6,358 nt of DNA from Chromatiales bacterium (GCA_026999335.1 JALTPW010001059.1:1-6358), one strand, 5' to 3'; shown: positions 1 through 5,301, counted from the first letter of the stretch. Program-made: numbers and translations. The notes: generated by a model from the sequence alone, not told the origin.

Positions 1-331
1 CTCTGGTGAGATCCGATACTTTATAGGCTTCGGAGACGGTAATTTTGTCTGAAACGTTGGAAATGTCGATGACATCAAAACCCTCATTTAGAAACTCTTC
101 TTTGAGAATGGTTTCGCCAATGGAAAGGTCAAAACGCTGCGCTTTAATATCAAGCTTGCTGCTGAACCAGCCCCACCAGTAGACTACGATCTCCTGTCCG
201 ATATTTTGCTCCGCAACCATAAACATGACGCTCGGCCGCTCATCCGCAGAGGCAATTTGGGGAGACAAAAACAGTGCCATGAGCAGAAAAGCAGCACCAT
301 TTCTAATGGTGGCTTCTTTTAATCTTCGCAT
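1..331 (-). CDS. Secreted protein of unknown function (N-terminal part, cut by window edge)
   Basis: The reading frame starts at 331 and stays open for 110 codons to the window edge, so the C-terminus is missing. The first 29 residues form a clear Sec signal peptide: a basic start (MRRLKEATIR), a hydrophobic core (AAFLLMALFL) and an ASA cleavage site before DERPS, so the mature protein should be periplasmic or secreted. No lipobox cysteine is visible. The mature part has a Trp/Tyr-rich patch (VYWWGWF, about residues 49-55) followed by a segment around SIGETILKEEFLNEGFDVIDIS. The pattern of an alternating strand plus 'LKEEFLNEGFDVID' recalls periplasmic proteins with a CsgG/FlgT/LpoB-like fold, but this is an impression and not a family assignment. 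A good ribosome binding site (GAGGGAG) lies about 12 bases upstream, which supports the start. The gene is AT-richer than purD or tsaC. I do not recognise its function. Confidence 0.75.
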   Translation of the reverse strand, partial: MRRLKEATIRNGAAFLLMALFLSPQIASADERPSVMFMVAEQNIGQEIVVYWWGWFSSKLDIKAQRFDLSIGETILKEEFLNEGFDVIDISNVSDKITVSEAYKVSDLTR

Positions 332-342
332 TTTATAGATAC

Positions 343-349
343 TCCCTCT
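343..349 (-). promoter_or_regulatory. Ribosome binding site of the secreted-protein gene
   Basis: On the minus strand AGAGGGAG stands about 12 bases before the ATG at 331. It is the only purine-rich match to the 16S anti-Shine-Dalgarno near this frame and decides the start. The same bases overlap one arm of a short palindrome (CTCTTT..AAAGAG, 346-360), so the site could be partly paired in the mRNA; that last point is inference. Confidence 0.55.
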
Positions 350-482
350 TTAAAAAAGAGTGTGAGTGAAGCAAAAACATCTTGCAGACGTGTCTTGTGA
401 GAATCCTTAACTTCAACTGATGTCAATGAATCCGATAATTTCAAAAAAACTAACAGTCAGGCTAGCATAAATTAACAATAAA

Positions 483-491
483 GTAAGCGCC
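483..491. repeat. Probable IS66-family terminal inverted repeat end (GTAAGCGCC)
   Basis: GTAAGCGCC begins at 483, pointing inward toward the IS66 transposase remnant, which ends at 514. IS66-family elements are known to have ends that begin GTAAGCG. The position, about 30 bases outside the transposase stop codon and with the right orientation, is what one expects for the transposase-distal end of such an element. I found no matching CGCTTAC on the far side within the window, so the other end appears to be lost. Only about seven bases carry the match, so chance is possible. Confidence 0.5.
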
Positions 492-513
492 AAATCAAGC
501 ACGTATTTGCTTT

Positions 514-873
514 CTAAGCGATGTGCTGATTTTTTTCGTTTCTCTTGATCGATGGCATTTGGTTTTTCACATTCCAGGGTAGTAATGCCTCGATCTTTTC
601 GACGCTGTTGGCGTAGGGCAGTGCTTTGGATATCAGGGCGTCTTTGGGCGCTTTGCCCCTGCTTTTGTCCAGCCACCTTTTAAGGTCACGCAGCACGGGG
701 AGACTTCTTTGCTGGCGTTGGCGGTGTTTTTCCTTGGCCGTGAGTTCCTTTATGTCGCGTTCTATCTGGTAGAGTTTGCTAATCTTGATCAACGCAATAT
801 CCGCTTTGCTTCGACCTTGTGTTTTACTCGGCTGTGCGGCCTGAGCCTCTTTGAATTTCCTGCGACAGCGATC
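514..873 (-). pseudogene. IS66-family transposase (TnpC/ORF3) remnant with internal deletion
   Basis: Read from 873 down to the stop at 514 (119 residues), the frame gives CRRKFKEAQ, then KISKLYQIERDIKEL, then RQQRSLPVLRDLKRWLDK. This is the stretch of IS66 transposases that usually reads 'AHARRKFxEA...ALxxIxxLYxIExxI...RxxRSxPxLxxLxxWL'. After ISKAL (about 620) it jumps directly to LPYANSVEKIEALLPWN, which is the extreme C-terminus of IS66 transposases. The roughly 80-90 residues normally in between, including the DNNxAERAxR region with the catalytic acidic residue, are absent although the frame is kept. The N-terminal half is also missing, and an in-frame TAG lies just upstream at 874-876. 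The protein cannot be an active transposase. Family assignment is secure from the motifs; the exact element is unknown. Confidence 0.85.
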
Positions 874-889
874 CTAGTGATCCATGCGG

Positions 890-1326
890 TTAATTAGGTA
901 ACACCATCTTTGCTCGCTCAATTGAGGAAATAATTTTTTCTGCACTCTTCGTCCATTTAACTGGTTTGGCTAAATCTCGGTTGTGTACTTTAATGAATCG
1001 CCTGATTTCATCTTTCAGTTCTTTAACGCTGGCGAACACTCCTCGATAAAGTGCTCTACGTTCCAACTGAGCAAACCAATCTTCCACCAAGATGAGCTGG
1101 TGGGCGTGAAATAAAAATGTACGTGCGGATGACTATCGGCCCAATCCATTATCATGGTTATTTTATGCGCGCTTAAATTATCAAGAATGATGTGCAACTC
1201 TTGATCTTTAGGCGTGTTCTTTTCAACATGTTTCATAAAGCTGAGAAATTCTTTAGATCGATGCCTATCGGTCATCTTTCCTATGATTTCCCCATTGTAT
1301 GCGTAAAATCTTCTCGATAATAAGCC
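890..1326 (-). pseudogene. IS630-family transposase, C-terminal remnant, frameshifted
   Basis: Two overlapping frames together give one IS630-type (DDE, Tc1/mariner-related) transposase C-terminus. The first runs from 1326 as NGEIIGKMTDRHRSKEFLSFM...ELHIILDNLSAHK...HVHFYFTPTSSSW. It breaks near 1085-1095 and continues in another frame as VEDWFAQLERRALYRGVFASVKELKDEIRRFI...to the stop at 890. The second catalytic aspartate (LDN) and the candidate glutamate (VEDWF) are on opposite sides of the frameshift. The N-terminal helix-turn-helix part and the first catalytic aspartate are missing: an in-frame TAG at 1327-1329 closes the frame and no match continues beyond it. The bases lost at the break fall where relatives read SSSWLNQVERWF. 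The piece directly abuts the IS66 remnant, so this is a nested or joined pair of dead elements. Confidence 0.88.
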
Positions 1327-1342
1327 CTAATTACGTTTGTAA

Positions 1343-1429
1343 CGTGAACGATCTATAGACGGTTCTGGCGGGCGATACTTAGAAGCTATCGAGCGGCAGC
1401 TAATGGAAGGAATCAAGCGTCCTGATTGA
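1343..1429 (+). pseudogene. Possible C-terminal fragment of an unrecognised protein
   Basis: A 28-codon stretch with no start codon at its 5' end (an in-frame TAA precedes it) encodes RERSIDGSGGRYLEAIERQL followed by MEGIKRPD and a TGA stop. The amphipathic RYLEAIERQLMEGI helix and balanced composition look protein-like rather than random, so it may be the tail of a gene whose front was lost when the IS elements arrived. I do not recognise the family, and 28 codons is short enough for chance. Confidence 0.25.
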
Positions 1430-1555
1430 GAAAAACGAAGAAGGCCCCTTACCTCCCAAATTCGCAACTCCCATTACTCATGTCACCAGCAAACCACAGC
1501 AATACTCATGCCACAAAACTATAATCATTAATTTCAATCAGTTAACTAGACGAGA

Positions 1556-1660
1556 ATGCAGGCCACCTCTCCAAGTGTAAAGTTATCCGACACTCTGATT
1601 GATATGCCAAACATGACTTCGCGACTCATCTCCGGTCTTGTGAGTGAGTCTTGTGAGTGA
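1556..1660 (+). pseudogene. Possible ParD-like antitoxin N-terminal remnant
   Basis: A short frame from ATG 1556 reads MQATSPSVKLSDTLIDMPNM and then loses likeness before ending in TGA at 1660, inside the tandem repeat. The block VKLSDTLID resembles the start of the ParD-like type II antitoxin family, whose proteins often begin 'MATSVKLSDTLVxxAK' and continue 'HRSVPKQIEYW'. That second, diagnostic part is absent here. No Shine-Dalgarno sequence and no toxin frame are visible nearby. If the match is real, the gene is a dead stub truncated at or near the repeat array; a nine-residue match is weak evidence. Confidence 0.25.
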
Positions 1661-1711
1661 GTCTTGTGAGTGAGTCTTGTGAGTGAGTCTTGTGAGTGAG
1701 TCTTGTGAGTG
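1636..1711. repeat. 13-bp tandem repeat, about 5.8 copies (TCTTGTGAGTGAG)
   Basis: The unit TCTTGTGAGTGAG occurs five times perfectly in direct succession (1636, 1649, 1662, 1675 and 1688) and a sixth, 11-base partial copy ends at 1711. There are no spacers, so it is not a CRISPR array. The perfect identity of the copies suggests recent expansion by replication slippage. The unit length is not a multiple of three, so copy-number change would shift any overlapping frame. It is in the non-coding spacer; a role as a protein-binding array is possible but nothing supports it. Confidence 0.95.
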
Positions 1712-1807
1712 GAGTATTAGGCCGAAACGTAGAACATCAAATCCTTGTCTGGAAGCGATGGTTGCCTGATCTTAAGTTTGAAATACTCAGTATCCTTTAT
1801 ATCCCCA

Positions 1808-1843
1808 CACAAAAACAGGCCCTCCACCCAGGCGGAGGGCCTG
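1808..1843 (-). terminator. Intrinsic terminator of the di-haem cytochrome gene
   Basis: On the minus strand a perfect 10-bp stem (CAGGCCCTCC paired with GGAGGGCCTG, arms at 1834-1843 and 1816-1825) with an 8-base loop is followed at once by TTTTTGTG. It begins about 26 bases after the cytochrome stop codon at 1870. GC-rich stem, short loop and U-run are the standard signs of a Rho-independent terminator and show that the cytochrome transcript ends here. Confidence 0.9.
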
Positions 1844-1869
1844 CAAACAGCGATAAATACTAAATATGG

Positions 1870-3267
1870 TTAAAGAGCGCGCAGGAAGGCAACAAGATCG
1901 CCCTTCTCACCCTTCTTCAGATCCAGCTGTAATATCAGGTTGAAGAATTCCACGCTATCCTCCAGTGTCAGCAAACGACCATCGTGCAGGTAAGGCGGGG
2001 AATCCTTGATGCCACGCAGGGGGAAGGTCTTGATCTTGCCATCGATACTGGCCTGACGACCATTGACCATAGTGGGCTTGAAGAAGCGCTCGGTCTGCAG
2101 GTCATGCATCTGGTTGTCGGTGTAATAAGGCGGCGTATGGCAGGTACTGCAACGGCCTTTGCCGAAGAAGAGATCTTGCCCGCGTAGTTCGGCCTTGCTC
2201 GCCTTGGCGGGATCGAGCCGTCCGAACACATCGAGCTTGGGCGCAGGCGGGAAGTCCAAAATCGATTCGAATTCCGACATGAAATGAACCTGACTGCCAC
2301 GCTCAAGAATATTGACCCCCTTCTTGGTCGCGATGACGGGATCACCGTCAAAATAGGCAGCCCGCTGCTCAAACTGGGTAAAGTCTTCCACCGTTTTCAG
2401 TGCACGCTTGGATCCGAACAGGCGCTGGACATTCACGCCACGCAGGGTTGGCGTGTCGATGCGCAACCGAAACGGCTGCGGCCGGATATCCCCCAACAGA
2501 TGTGTGGCGGCATTGCTGTGTCCGTTGACATGGCAATCGAAGCAGGTCACGCCCAGGCTGGCCTGCGCCGAACGGCGGTCATTGGTGGCATTGAACTGTT
2601 GCTGTGGTGTTGGTGTTACCAACAACCGCACACCTTCAAGCTGCTTGGGGTTAAGGATGCCATTGAACAGATCAAAATAATTCTCAATGGAGATTAGCTT
2701 GCCCTGGGAGACATCACCCAGATCCGGGCGGGTGGTCAGATAAAGAGGTGGCGGAAACTCCGGCAGAAAGTGCGCCGGTAAATCATAGTCAAGATCGAAA
2801 CGCTGCAGATCCCGCTTGCTCTGTTTCTTTACGGCGTCAATGTGATACTGCGGAAACACCATCCCGCCTTCCGCGTGATTGGGGTGGGGCAAAGGAAGAA
2901 AGCCTGCTGGAAACAATCCCCGGTCACGGATTTTCGCCGGACTCATAGCCGACAGATCCTGCCAGTCAACCCCCTTCGGCAGCTTCACCCGCACCCCTAC
3001 CTGCTGGGCTTTGCCACCCGACATGGTCAGCCCCTTCTTCGAACGCTCATCCAGCACATAGCGCTCTTCAAGCAATTTCATCTGCCGCTTCATGACCGCC
3101 GGGCGGGCCTTTTCCATCTTTTTCTTTGTGGTTTTAAAGTCGCCAATATTGGTCACCGGGGCATAGCTTGATATCGATTCCGTTGCCTGTGCATTCCCTG
3201 CGGTAATAGCCACTGCGGCAACAAGGGCTGCCAGACCCCACGACTGTTGGCGTATTGATTTATTCAT
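1870..3267 (-). CDS. Exported di-haem cytochrome c peroxidase/MauG-type protein
   Basis: The 465-residue product begins MNKSIRQQSWGLAALVAAVA and has a signal peptide ending at an AQA site near residue 28, so it acts in the periplasm, where c-type haem is attached. Two CxxCH haem-binding motifs are present: CFDCH (242-246) and CSTCH (373-377). The spacing of about 130 residues, the RGQDLFFGKGRCSTCH context, the FPLRGIKDSPPYLHDGRLLTLEDSVEFFN segment near the C-terminus and the two-domain layout match the bacterial di-haem cytochrome c peroxidase/MauG superfamily. Classical peroxidases are shorter (about 320-350 residues); this one has about 100-150 extra N-terminal residues rich in Lys, Arg and Pro, so peroxide reduction is not assured and the substrate is unknown. 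An ATG seven codons upstream (3288) is open, but the ATG at 3267 has an AGGAGAAGGA Shine-Dalgarno five bases before it and gives the better signal peptide. The gene stands alone between a promoter and a terminator. Confidence 0.88.
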   Translation of the reverse strand: MNKSIRQQSWGLAALVAAVAITAGNAQATESISSYAPVTNIGDFKTTKKKMEKARPAVMKRQMKLLEERYVLDERSKKGLTMSGGKAQQVGVRVKLPKGVDWQDLSAMSPAKIRDRGLFPAGFLPLPHPNHAEGGMVFPQYHIDAVKKQSKRDLQRFDLDYDLPAHFLPEFPPPLYLTTRPDLGDVSQGKLISIENYFDLFNGILNPKQLEGVRLLVTPTPQQQFNATNDRRSAQASLGVTCFDCHVNGHSNAATHLLGDIRPQPFRLRIDTPTLRGVNVQRLFGSKRALKTVEDFTQFEQRAAYFDGDPVIATKKGVNILERGSQVHFMSEFESILDFPPAPKLDVFGRLDPAKASKAELRGQDLFFGKGRCSTCHTPPYYTDNQMHDLQTERFFKPTMVNGRQASIDGKIKTFPLRGIKDSPPYLHDGRLLTLEDSVEFFNLILQLDLKKGEKGDLVAFLRAL

Positions 3268-3272
3268 TAGTA

Positions 3273-3283
3273 TCCTTCTCCTC
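3273..3283 (-). promoter_or_regulatory. Strong ribosome binding site fixing the cytochrome start
   Basis: The minus strand reads GAGGAGAAGGA, then TACTA, then ATG at 3267. This extended purine tract is an excellent Shine-Dalgarno at the right distance for ATG 3267. The upstream in-frame ATGs at 3288 and 3285 precede it, and the tract itself would be translated if they were used, so the shorter protein is preferred. Confidence 0.8.
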
Positions 3284-3354
3284 ATCATGATGTTGTTATC
3301 TCGGCATTGCGTCTGCCCGGGGGCTACTTCATCTATCGGCGCCCCAGAACAACA

Positions 3355-3382
3355 ACTTTAGACCCTGTCTAATAATTGTCCA
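3355..3382 (-). promoter_or_regulatory. Candidate sigma-70 promoter for the cytochrome gene
   Basis: On the minus strand TGGACA (3377-3382, five of six matches to the -35 consensus) is separated by 16 bases from TAAAGT (3355-3360, four of six to -10). The transcript would have a leader of about 80 bases. It is divergent from purD. No FNR, OxyR or other operator is evident, so regulation is not readable here. Confidence 0.4.
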
Positions 3383-3449
3383 GGAATCGGCCGCATTTAA
3401 TTTCGTTGACACCTCACCGGCTCCCACAACACCTACGCCACACAAGGTC

Positions 3450-3458
3450 TGGTATCAT
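3450..3458 (+). promoter_or_regulatory. Candidate extended -10 promoter element for purD
   Basis: TGGTATCAT fits the extended -10 pattern (TG, one base, then TATCAT, five of six matches to TATAAT) and lies about 33 bases upstream of the purD ATG, giving a leader of roughly 25 bases. No good -35 box stands 17 bases upstream, which extended -10 promoters tolerate. I see no PurR-type operator. The site is a candidate only. Confidence 0.35.
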
Positions 3459-3491
3459 TCGCGACTCTGATACAGACGGGAATACACATCG

Positions 3492-4793
3492 ATGAAGGTA
3501 CTGGTAATTGGCAGTGGTGGGCGCGAACACGCCCTGGCCTGGAAGGCGGTACAGTCGCCGCACGTGGAAAGGGTCTTCGTCGCTCCCGGTAACGCGGGCA
3601 CAGCACTGGAGCCCAAGGTGGAAAACGTCGCCATCGGCGTGGAAGACATCGATGCCCTGGTGGCCTTCGCCCGCGACAACGACATTGCGCAGACCATCGT
3701 CGGCCCCGAGGCGCCGCTGGTGCTGGGTGTGGTGGACGCCTTCCGTGACGCCGGCCTGCGCTGTTTCGGCCCCACCAGGGGCGCGGCGCAACTAGAAGGC
3801 TCCAAGGCCTTCACCAAGGACTTCCTCGCCCGCCATAACATTCCCACCGCCGCCTACGGCAACTTCACCGACATCGACGAGGCCGTCGCCTACATCCGCC
3901 AGCAGGGCGCGCCCATCGTGGTCAAGGCCGACGGTCTGGCCGCCGGCAAGGGCGTAATTCTGGCACAGAGCGAGGACGAGGCCATCAGTGCCGTGCAGGA
4001 CATGCTTGCCGGCAACGCCTTCGGTGAGGCCGGACATCGGGTGGTGATCGAGGAATTTCTGCAGGGCGAGGAGGCCAGTTTCATCGTCATGGTGGACGGC
4101 AAACACATTCTGCCGCTGGCCACCTCACAGGATCACAAGGCCCGCGACGAGGGCGACCTTGGGCCCAACACCGGCGGCATGGGGGCCTATTCGCCGGCCC
4201 CGGTGATCACCCCGGCCATGCACGCACGTATCATGCACGAGATCATCGAGCCCACGGTGGCCGGCATGGCTGCCGAAGACCACCCCTACACCGGCTTTCT
4301 CTACGCTGGAGTCATGATCGCCGCCGACGGCACACCCAGGGTGCTGGAGTACAACTGCCGCTTCGGCGATCCGGAAACCCAACCCATCATGATGCGCCTG
4401 CGCTCCGACCTCGTGGAACTCATCGACGCGGCCCTGGATGAAAAGCTCGACCAGATCGATGCCGACTGGGATCCTCAGGCAGCCCTGGGTGTGGTGCTGG
4501 CCGCCGGCGGTTATCCCGGCGACTACCGCAGGGGTGATATTATCCGCGGGCTGCCCGATGACAGCACCGATCTCATTCCTGAAGCCAAGGTATTCCATGC
4601 AGGCACTGCCGAAAAAAACGGTGACATTGTTACTGCCGGCGGACGAGTCCTGTGCGCAGTTGGCCTGGGTAACAGCGTCGGTGCAGCACAGGCACGTGCC
4701 TACGAACTGGTAAAACAGATTCACTGGAACGACATGGCCTACCGCCGCGACATTGGCCACCGGGCTATCGCGCGGGAACAGAAACAGCATTGA
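3492..4793 (+). CDS. purD: Phosphoribosylamine-glycine ligase (GAR synthetase)
   Basis: PurD catalyses the second step of de novo purine synthesis in the cytoplasm: ATP-dependent joining of glycine to 5-phosphoribosylamine to give glycinamide ribonucleotide. The 433-residue length is normal for a bacterial stand-alone PurD. Visible hallmarks in order are the N-terminal GSGGREHA (7-14), GPEAPLVLGVVD (71-82), the ATP-grasp segment PIVVKADGLAAGKGV (141-155), VIEEFLQGEEASF (185-197), the family signature DHKARDEGDLGPNTGGMGAYSPAP (214-237) and the metal/nucleotide-binding EYNCRFGDPETQ (286-297). No key motif is missing. Start ATG 3492 gives the canonical MKVLVIGSGGREHA; the Shine-Dalgarno upstream is weak (ACGGGA, 3477-3482). 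purH, often directly upstream of purD in gammaproteobacteria, is absent; a divergent cytochrome gene is there instead. REP-type palindromes begin just after the stop and no U-tract terminator follows. Confidence 0.98.
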   Translation: MKVLVIGSGGREHALAWKAVQSPHVERVFVAPGNAGTALEPKVENVAIGVEDIDALVAFARDNDIAQTIVGPEAPLVLGVVDAFRDAGLRCFGPTRGAAQLEGSKAFTKDFLARHNIPTAAYGNFTDIDEAVAYIRQQGAPIVVKADGLAAGKGVILAQSEDEAISAVQDMLAGNAFGEAGHRVVIEEFLQGEEASFIVMVDGKHILPLATSQDHKARDEGDLGPNTGGMGAYSPAPVITPAMHARIMHEIIEPTVAGMAAEDHPYTGFLYAGVMIAADGTPRVLEYNCRFGDPETQPIMMRLRSDLVELIDAALDEKLDQIDADWDPQAALGVVLAAGGYPGDYRRGDIIRGLPDDSTDLIPEAKVFHAGTAEKNGDIVTAGGRVLCAVGLGNSVGAAQARAYELVKQIHWNDMAYRRDIGHRAIAREQKQH

Positions 4794-4800
4794 ATACACC

Positions 4801-4826
4801 GTAGGAGCGGGCCATGCCCGCGATGG
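4801..4826 (+). repeat. REP-type palindrome 1 (GTAGGAGCGGGC..GCCCGCGA)
   Basis: The sequence GTAGGAGCGGGCCATGCCCG followed by CGATGG contains a perfect GCGGGC-CAT-GCCCGC hairpin and the GTAGGAGC head typical of repetitive extragenic palindromes in Pseudomonas and relatives. It starts eight bases after the purD stop, where such a hairpin can protect the mRNA 3' end or attenuate transcription. Confidence 0.8.
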
Positions 4827-4870
4827 GTCGTGAAAAACAAATGATCGGTGGAACCGGCCTGCCTCCTTCA

Positions 4871-4890
4871 CGGCTGAAGCCGCTCCCACA
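4871..4890 (-). repeat. REP-type palindrome 2, opposite orientation
   Basis: CGGCTGAAGCCGCTCCCACA is, on the minus strand, TGTGGGAGCGGCTTCAGCCG, the second common REP variant with a GGAGCGGC head and a CGGCT-AGCCG stem. It faces REP 1, about 45 bases away. Confidence 0.75.
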
Positions 4891-4909
4891 CTTCGCAGCA
4901 CGACAACTA

Positions 4910-4933
4910 TCGCGGACATAGCCCGCTCCTGCA
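4910..4933 (-). repeat. REP-type palindrome 3, opposite orientation
   Basis: On the minus strand the segment reads TGCAGGAGCGGGCTATGTCC followed by GCGA, the same pattern as REP 1 but with one mismatch in the stem (GCGGAC against GCCCGC). Together with REP 1 and REP 2 it forms a cluster of one forward and two reversed copies, like the mosaic clusters of REPs in pseudomonads. Confidence 0.75.
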
Positions 4934-4980
4934 CTGACTGATAAACTAAAACCCTGACCGAACACCGACCGACAACAGAC

Positions 4981-4984
4981 AGGA
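4981..4984 (+). promoter_or_regulatory. Ribosome binding site of the PurE-tail frame
   Basis: AGGA (within CAGGAAA) lies nine bases before ATG 4994 in an A-rich context, a good translation start signal. It matters because the frame it serves looks like the tail of a gene, and a true random truncation would not be expected to carry such a site. Confidence 0.6.
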
Positions 4985-4993
4985 AATAAAAAT

Positions 4994-5137
4994 ATGAGCA
5001 AACCCTTTGTCGCCATTGGCAAGGCCGGCGCCAAGAACGCCGCTTATCTGGCTGCACAGATTCTCGCCACCAGTGACGCCGGACTGGCCGAACGCGCCGC
5101 CAAGGATACCGAGTTACAGGCGAGTCTGAAGAAATAA
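4994..5137 (+). CDS. Stand-alone PurE C-terminal fragment (47 residues)
   Basis: The frame encodes MSKPFVAIGKAGAKNAAYLA, then AQILATSDAGLAERAAKDTE, then LQASLKK. It aligns with the last third of class I PurE (N5-carboxyaminoimidazole ribonucleotide mutase), where E. coli has TLAIGKAGAANAALLAAQIL followed by ATHDKELHQRL. Everything before that is absent, including the GSxSD substrate-binding loop, the SAHR motif and the GGAAHLPG active-site loop, so the product cannot catalyse the mutase reaction. It has its own Shine-Dalgarno and ATG, normal GC-rich codons and no frameshift. It is either a truncated purE pseudogene that gained a start by chance, or a small retained gene whose product might bind or assemble with full-length PurE; the latter is speculation. 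It lies 200 bases after purD and before tsaC, in a purine-gene context. Similarity is secure, function is not. Confidence 0.7.
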   Translation: MSKPFVAIGKAGAKNAAYLAAQILATSDAGLAERAAKDTELQASLKK

Positions 5138-5143
5138 CAACAG

Positions 5144-5301
5144 ATTCACCACAGAGGCACACAGAGAAACAAAAATTGTTCGTTATGCTGCACGACGCAA
5201 AGACCTGAAACTCGGCACACGCTCGATGCTGGTACTGGATTCCGCCCTTCGCCGGAATGACAGGTTTTTAAATTGTTTTCTCTGTGTCCTCTGTGACGAA
5301 T
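5144..5301. repeat. MITE-like inverted-repeat unit between the purE fragment and tsaC
   Basis: The left arm (5144-5172, ATTCACCACAGAGGCACACA then GAGAAACAA) and the reverse complement of the right arm (5271-5301, ATTCGTCACAGAGGACACAG then AGAAAACAATT) match along nearly their full length with a few indels. The interior of about 100 bases has no ORF and contains a smaller palindrome at 5239-5258. The 'CACAGAGGACACAGAGAA' motif is a recurrent dispersed sequence in proteobacterial genomes. The unit may be a non-autonomous miniature element. It ends about 20 bases before tsaC and supplies most of its 5' flank. Confidence 0.7.
5235..5263. repeat. Internal palindrome CTGGATTCCG..CGGAATGACAG
   Basis: ATTCCG (5239-5244) and CGGAAT (5253-5258) form a 6-bp stem with an 8-base loop, flanked by CTG and GACAG. 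The sequence resembles the widespread 'TGGATTCCCGC..GCGGGAATGACG' dispersed palindrome of beta- and gammaproteobacteria. It is nested inside the larger inverted-repeat unit. Confidence 0.6.

Larger units (their letters stand above)
483..1326 (-). mobile_element. Composite IS debris: IS66 remnant joined to IS630 remnant
   Basis: Both transposase fragments lie on the minus strand, back to back, with only about 16 bases between the IS630 stop (890) and the first IS66 codon (873). The IS66 part keeps its 3' end and a probable terminal repeat at 483; the IS630 part keeps its 3' end but not its 5' end. The simplest history is insertion of an IS630 element into or beside an IS66 element followed by deletions. 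The base composition is lower in GC than purD and tsaC, in line with foreign origin or decay. I could not define a target-site duplication. Confidence 0.65.
1327..1807. other. Gene-poor spacer between IS debris and the cytochrome terminator
   Basis: About 480 bases contain no intact gene on either strand. What it holds is an unrecognised 28-codon open stretch (1343-1429), a short frame beginning like a ParD-type antitoxin (1556-1660), and a 13-bp tandem repeat (1636-1711). The remainder, 1430-1555 and 1713-1807, shows no ORF, tRNA-like structure or repeat that I can support. It reads as decayed accessory DNA continuous with the IS remnants. Confidence 0.6.

Noticed and set aside
421..426. Minus-strand TTGACA as a promoter for the secreted-protein gene
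   Set aside because: No -10-like hexamer stands at a suitable distance, so I do not call a promoter from the -35 match alone.
413..676. Minus-strand 87-codon frame with a hydrophobic C-terminal segment, resembling a small membrane protein
   Set aside because: It overlaps the IS66 transposase remnant in another frame for most of its length; the hydrophobic tail arises from AT-rich DNA outside the element, and there is no good start signal.
1636..1711. CRISPR array or replication iterons
   Set aside because: Copies are directly contiguous without spacers, which excludes CRISPR; no replication initiator gene, DnaA-box cluster or AT-rich unwinding region accompanies them.
3317..3345. GC-rich inverted repeat (GGGGGC..GCGCCCC) between the cytochrome gene and purD
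   Set aside because: The loop is about 17 bases, the stem is short and no U-run follows on either strand; it does not support a terminator or riboswitch call.
3406..3434. TTGACA (3406-3411) as the -35 of a purD promoter
   Set aside because: The -35 is perfect, but no acceptable -10 occurs 15-19 bases downstream; the extended -10 at 3450 is 38 bases away and cannot pair with it.
4125..5162. Long minus-strand open frame of 345 codons opposite purD
   Set aside because: It lies antisense to conserved purD codons and across the REP cluster; its composition is that of a shadow frame in GC-rich DNA, and it has no recognisable motif.
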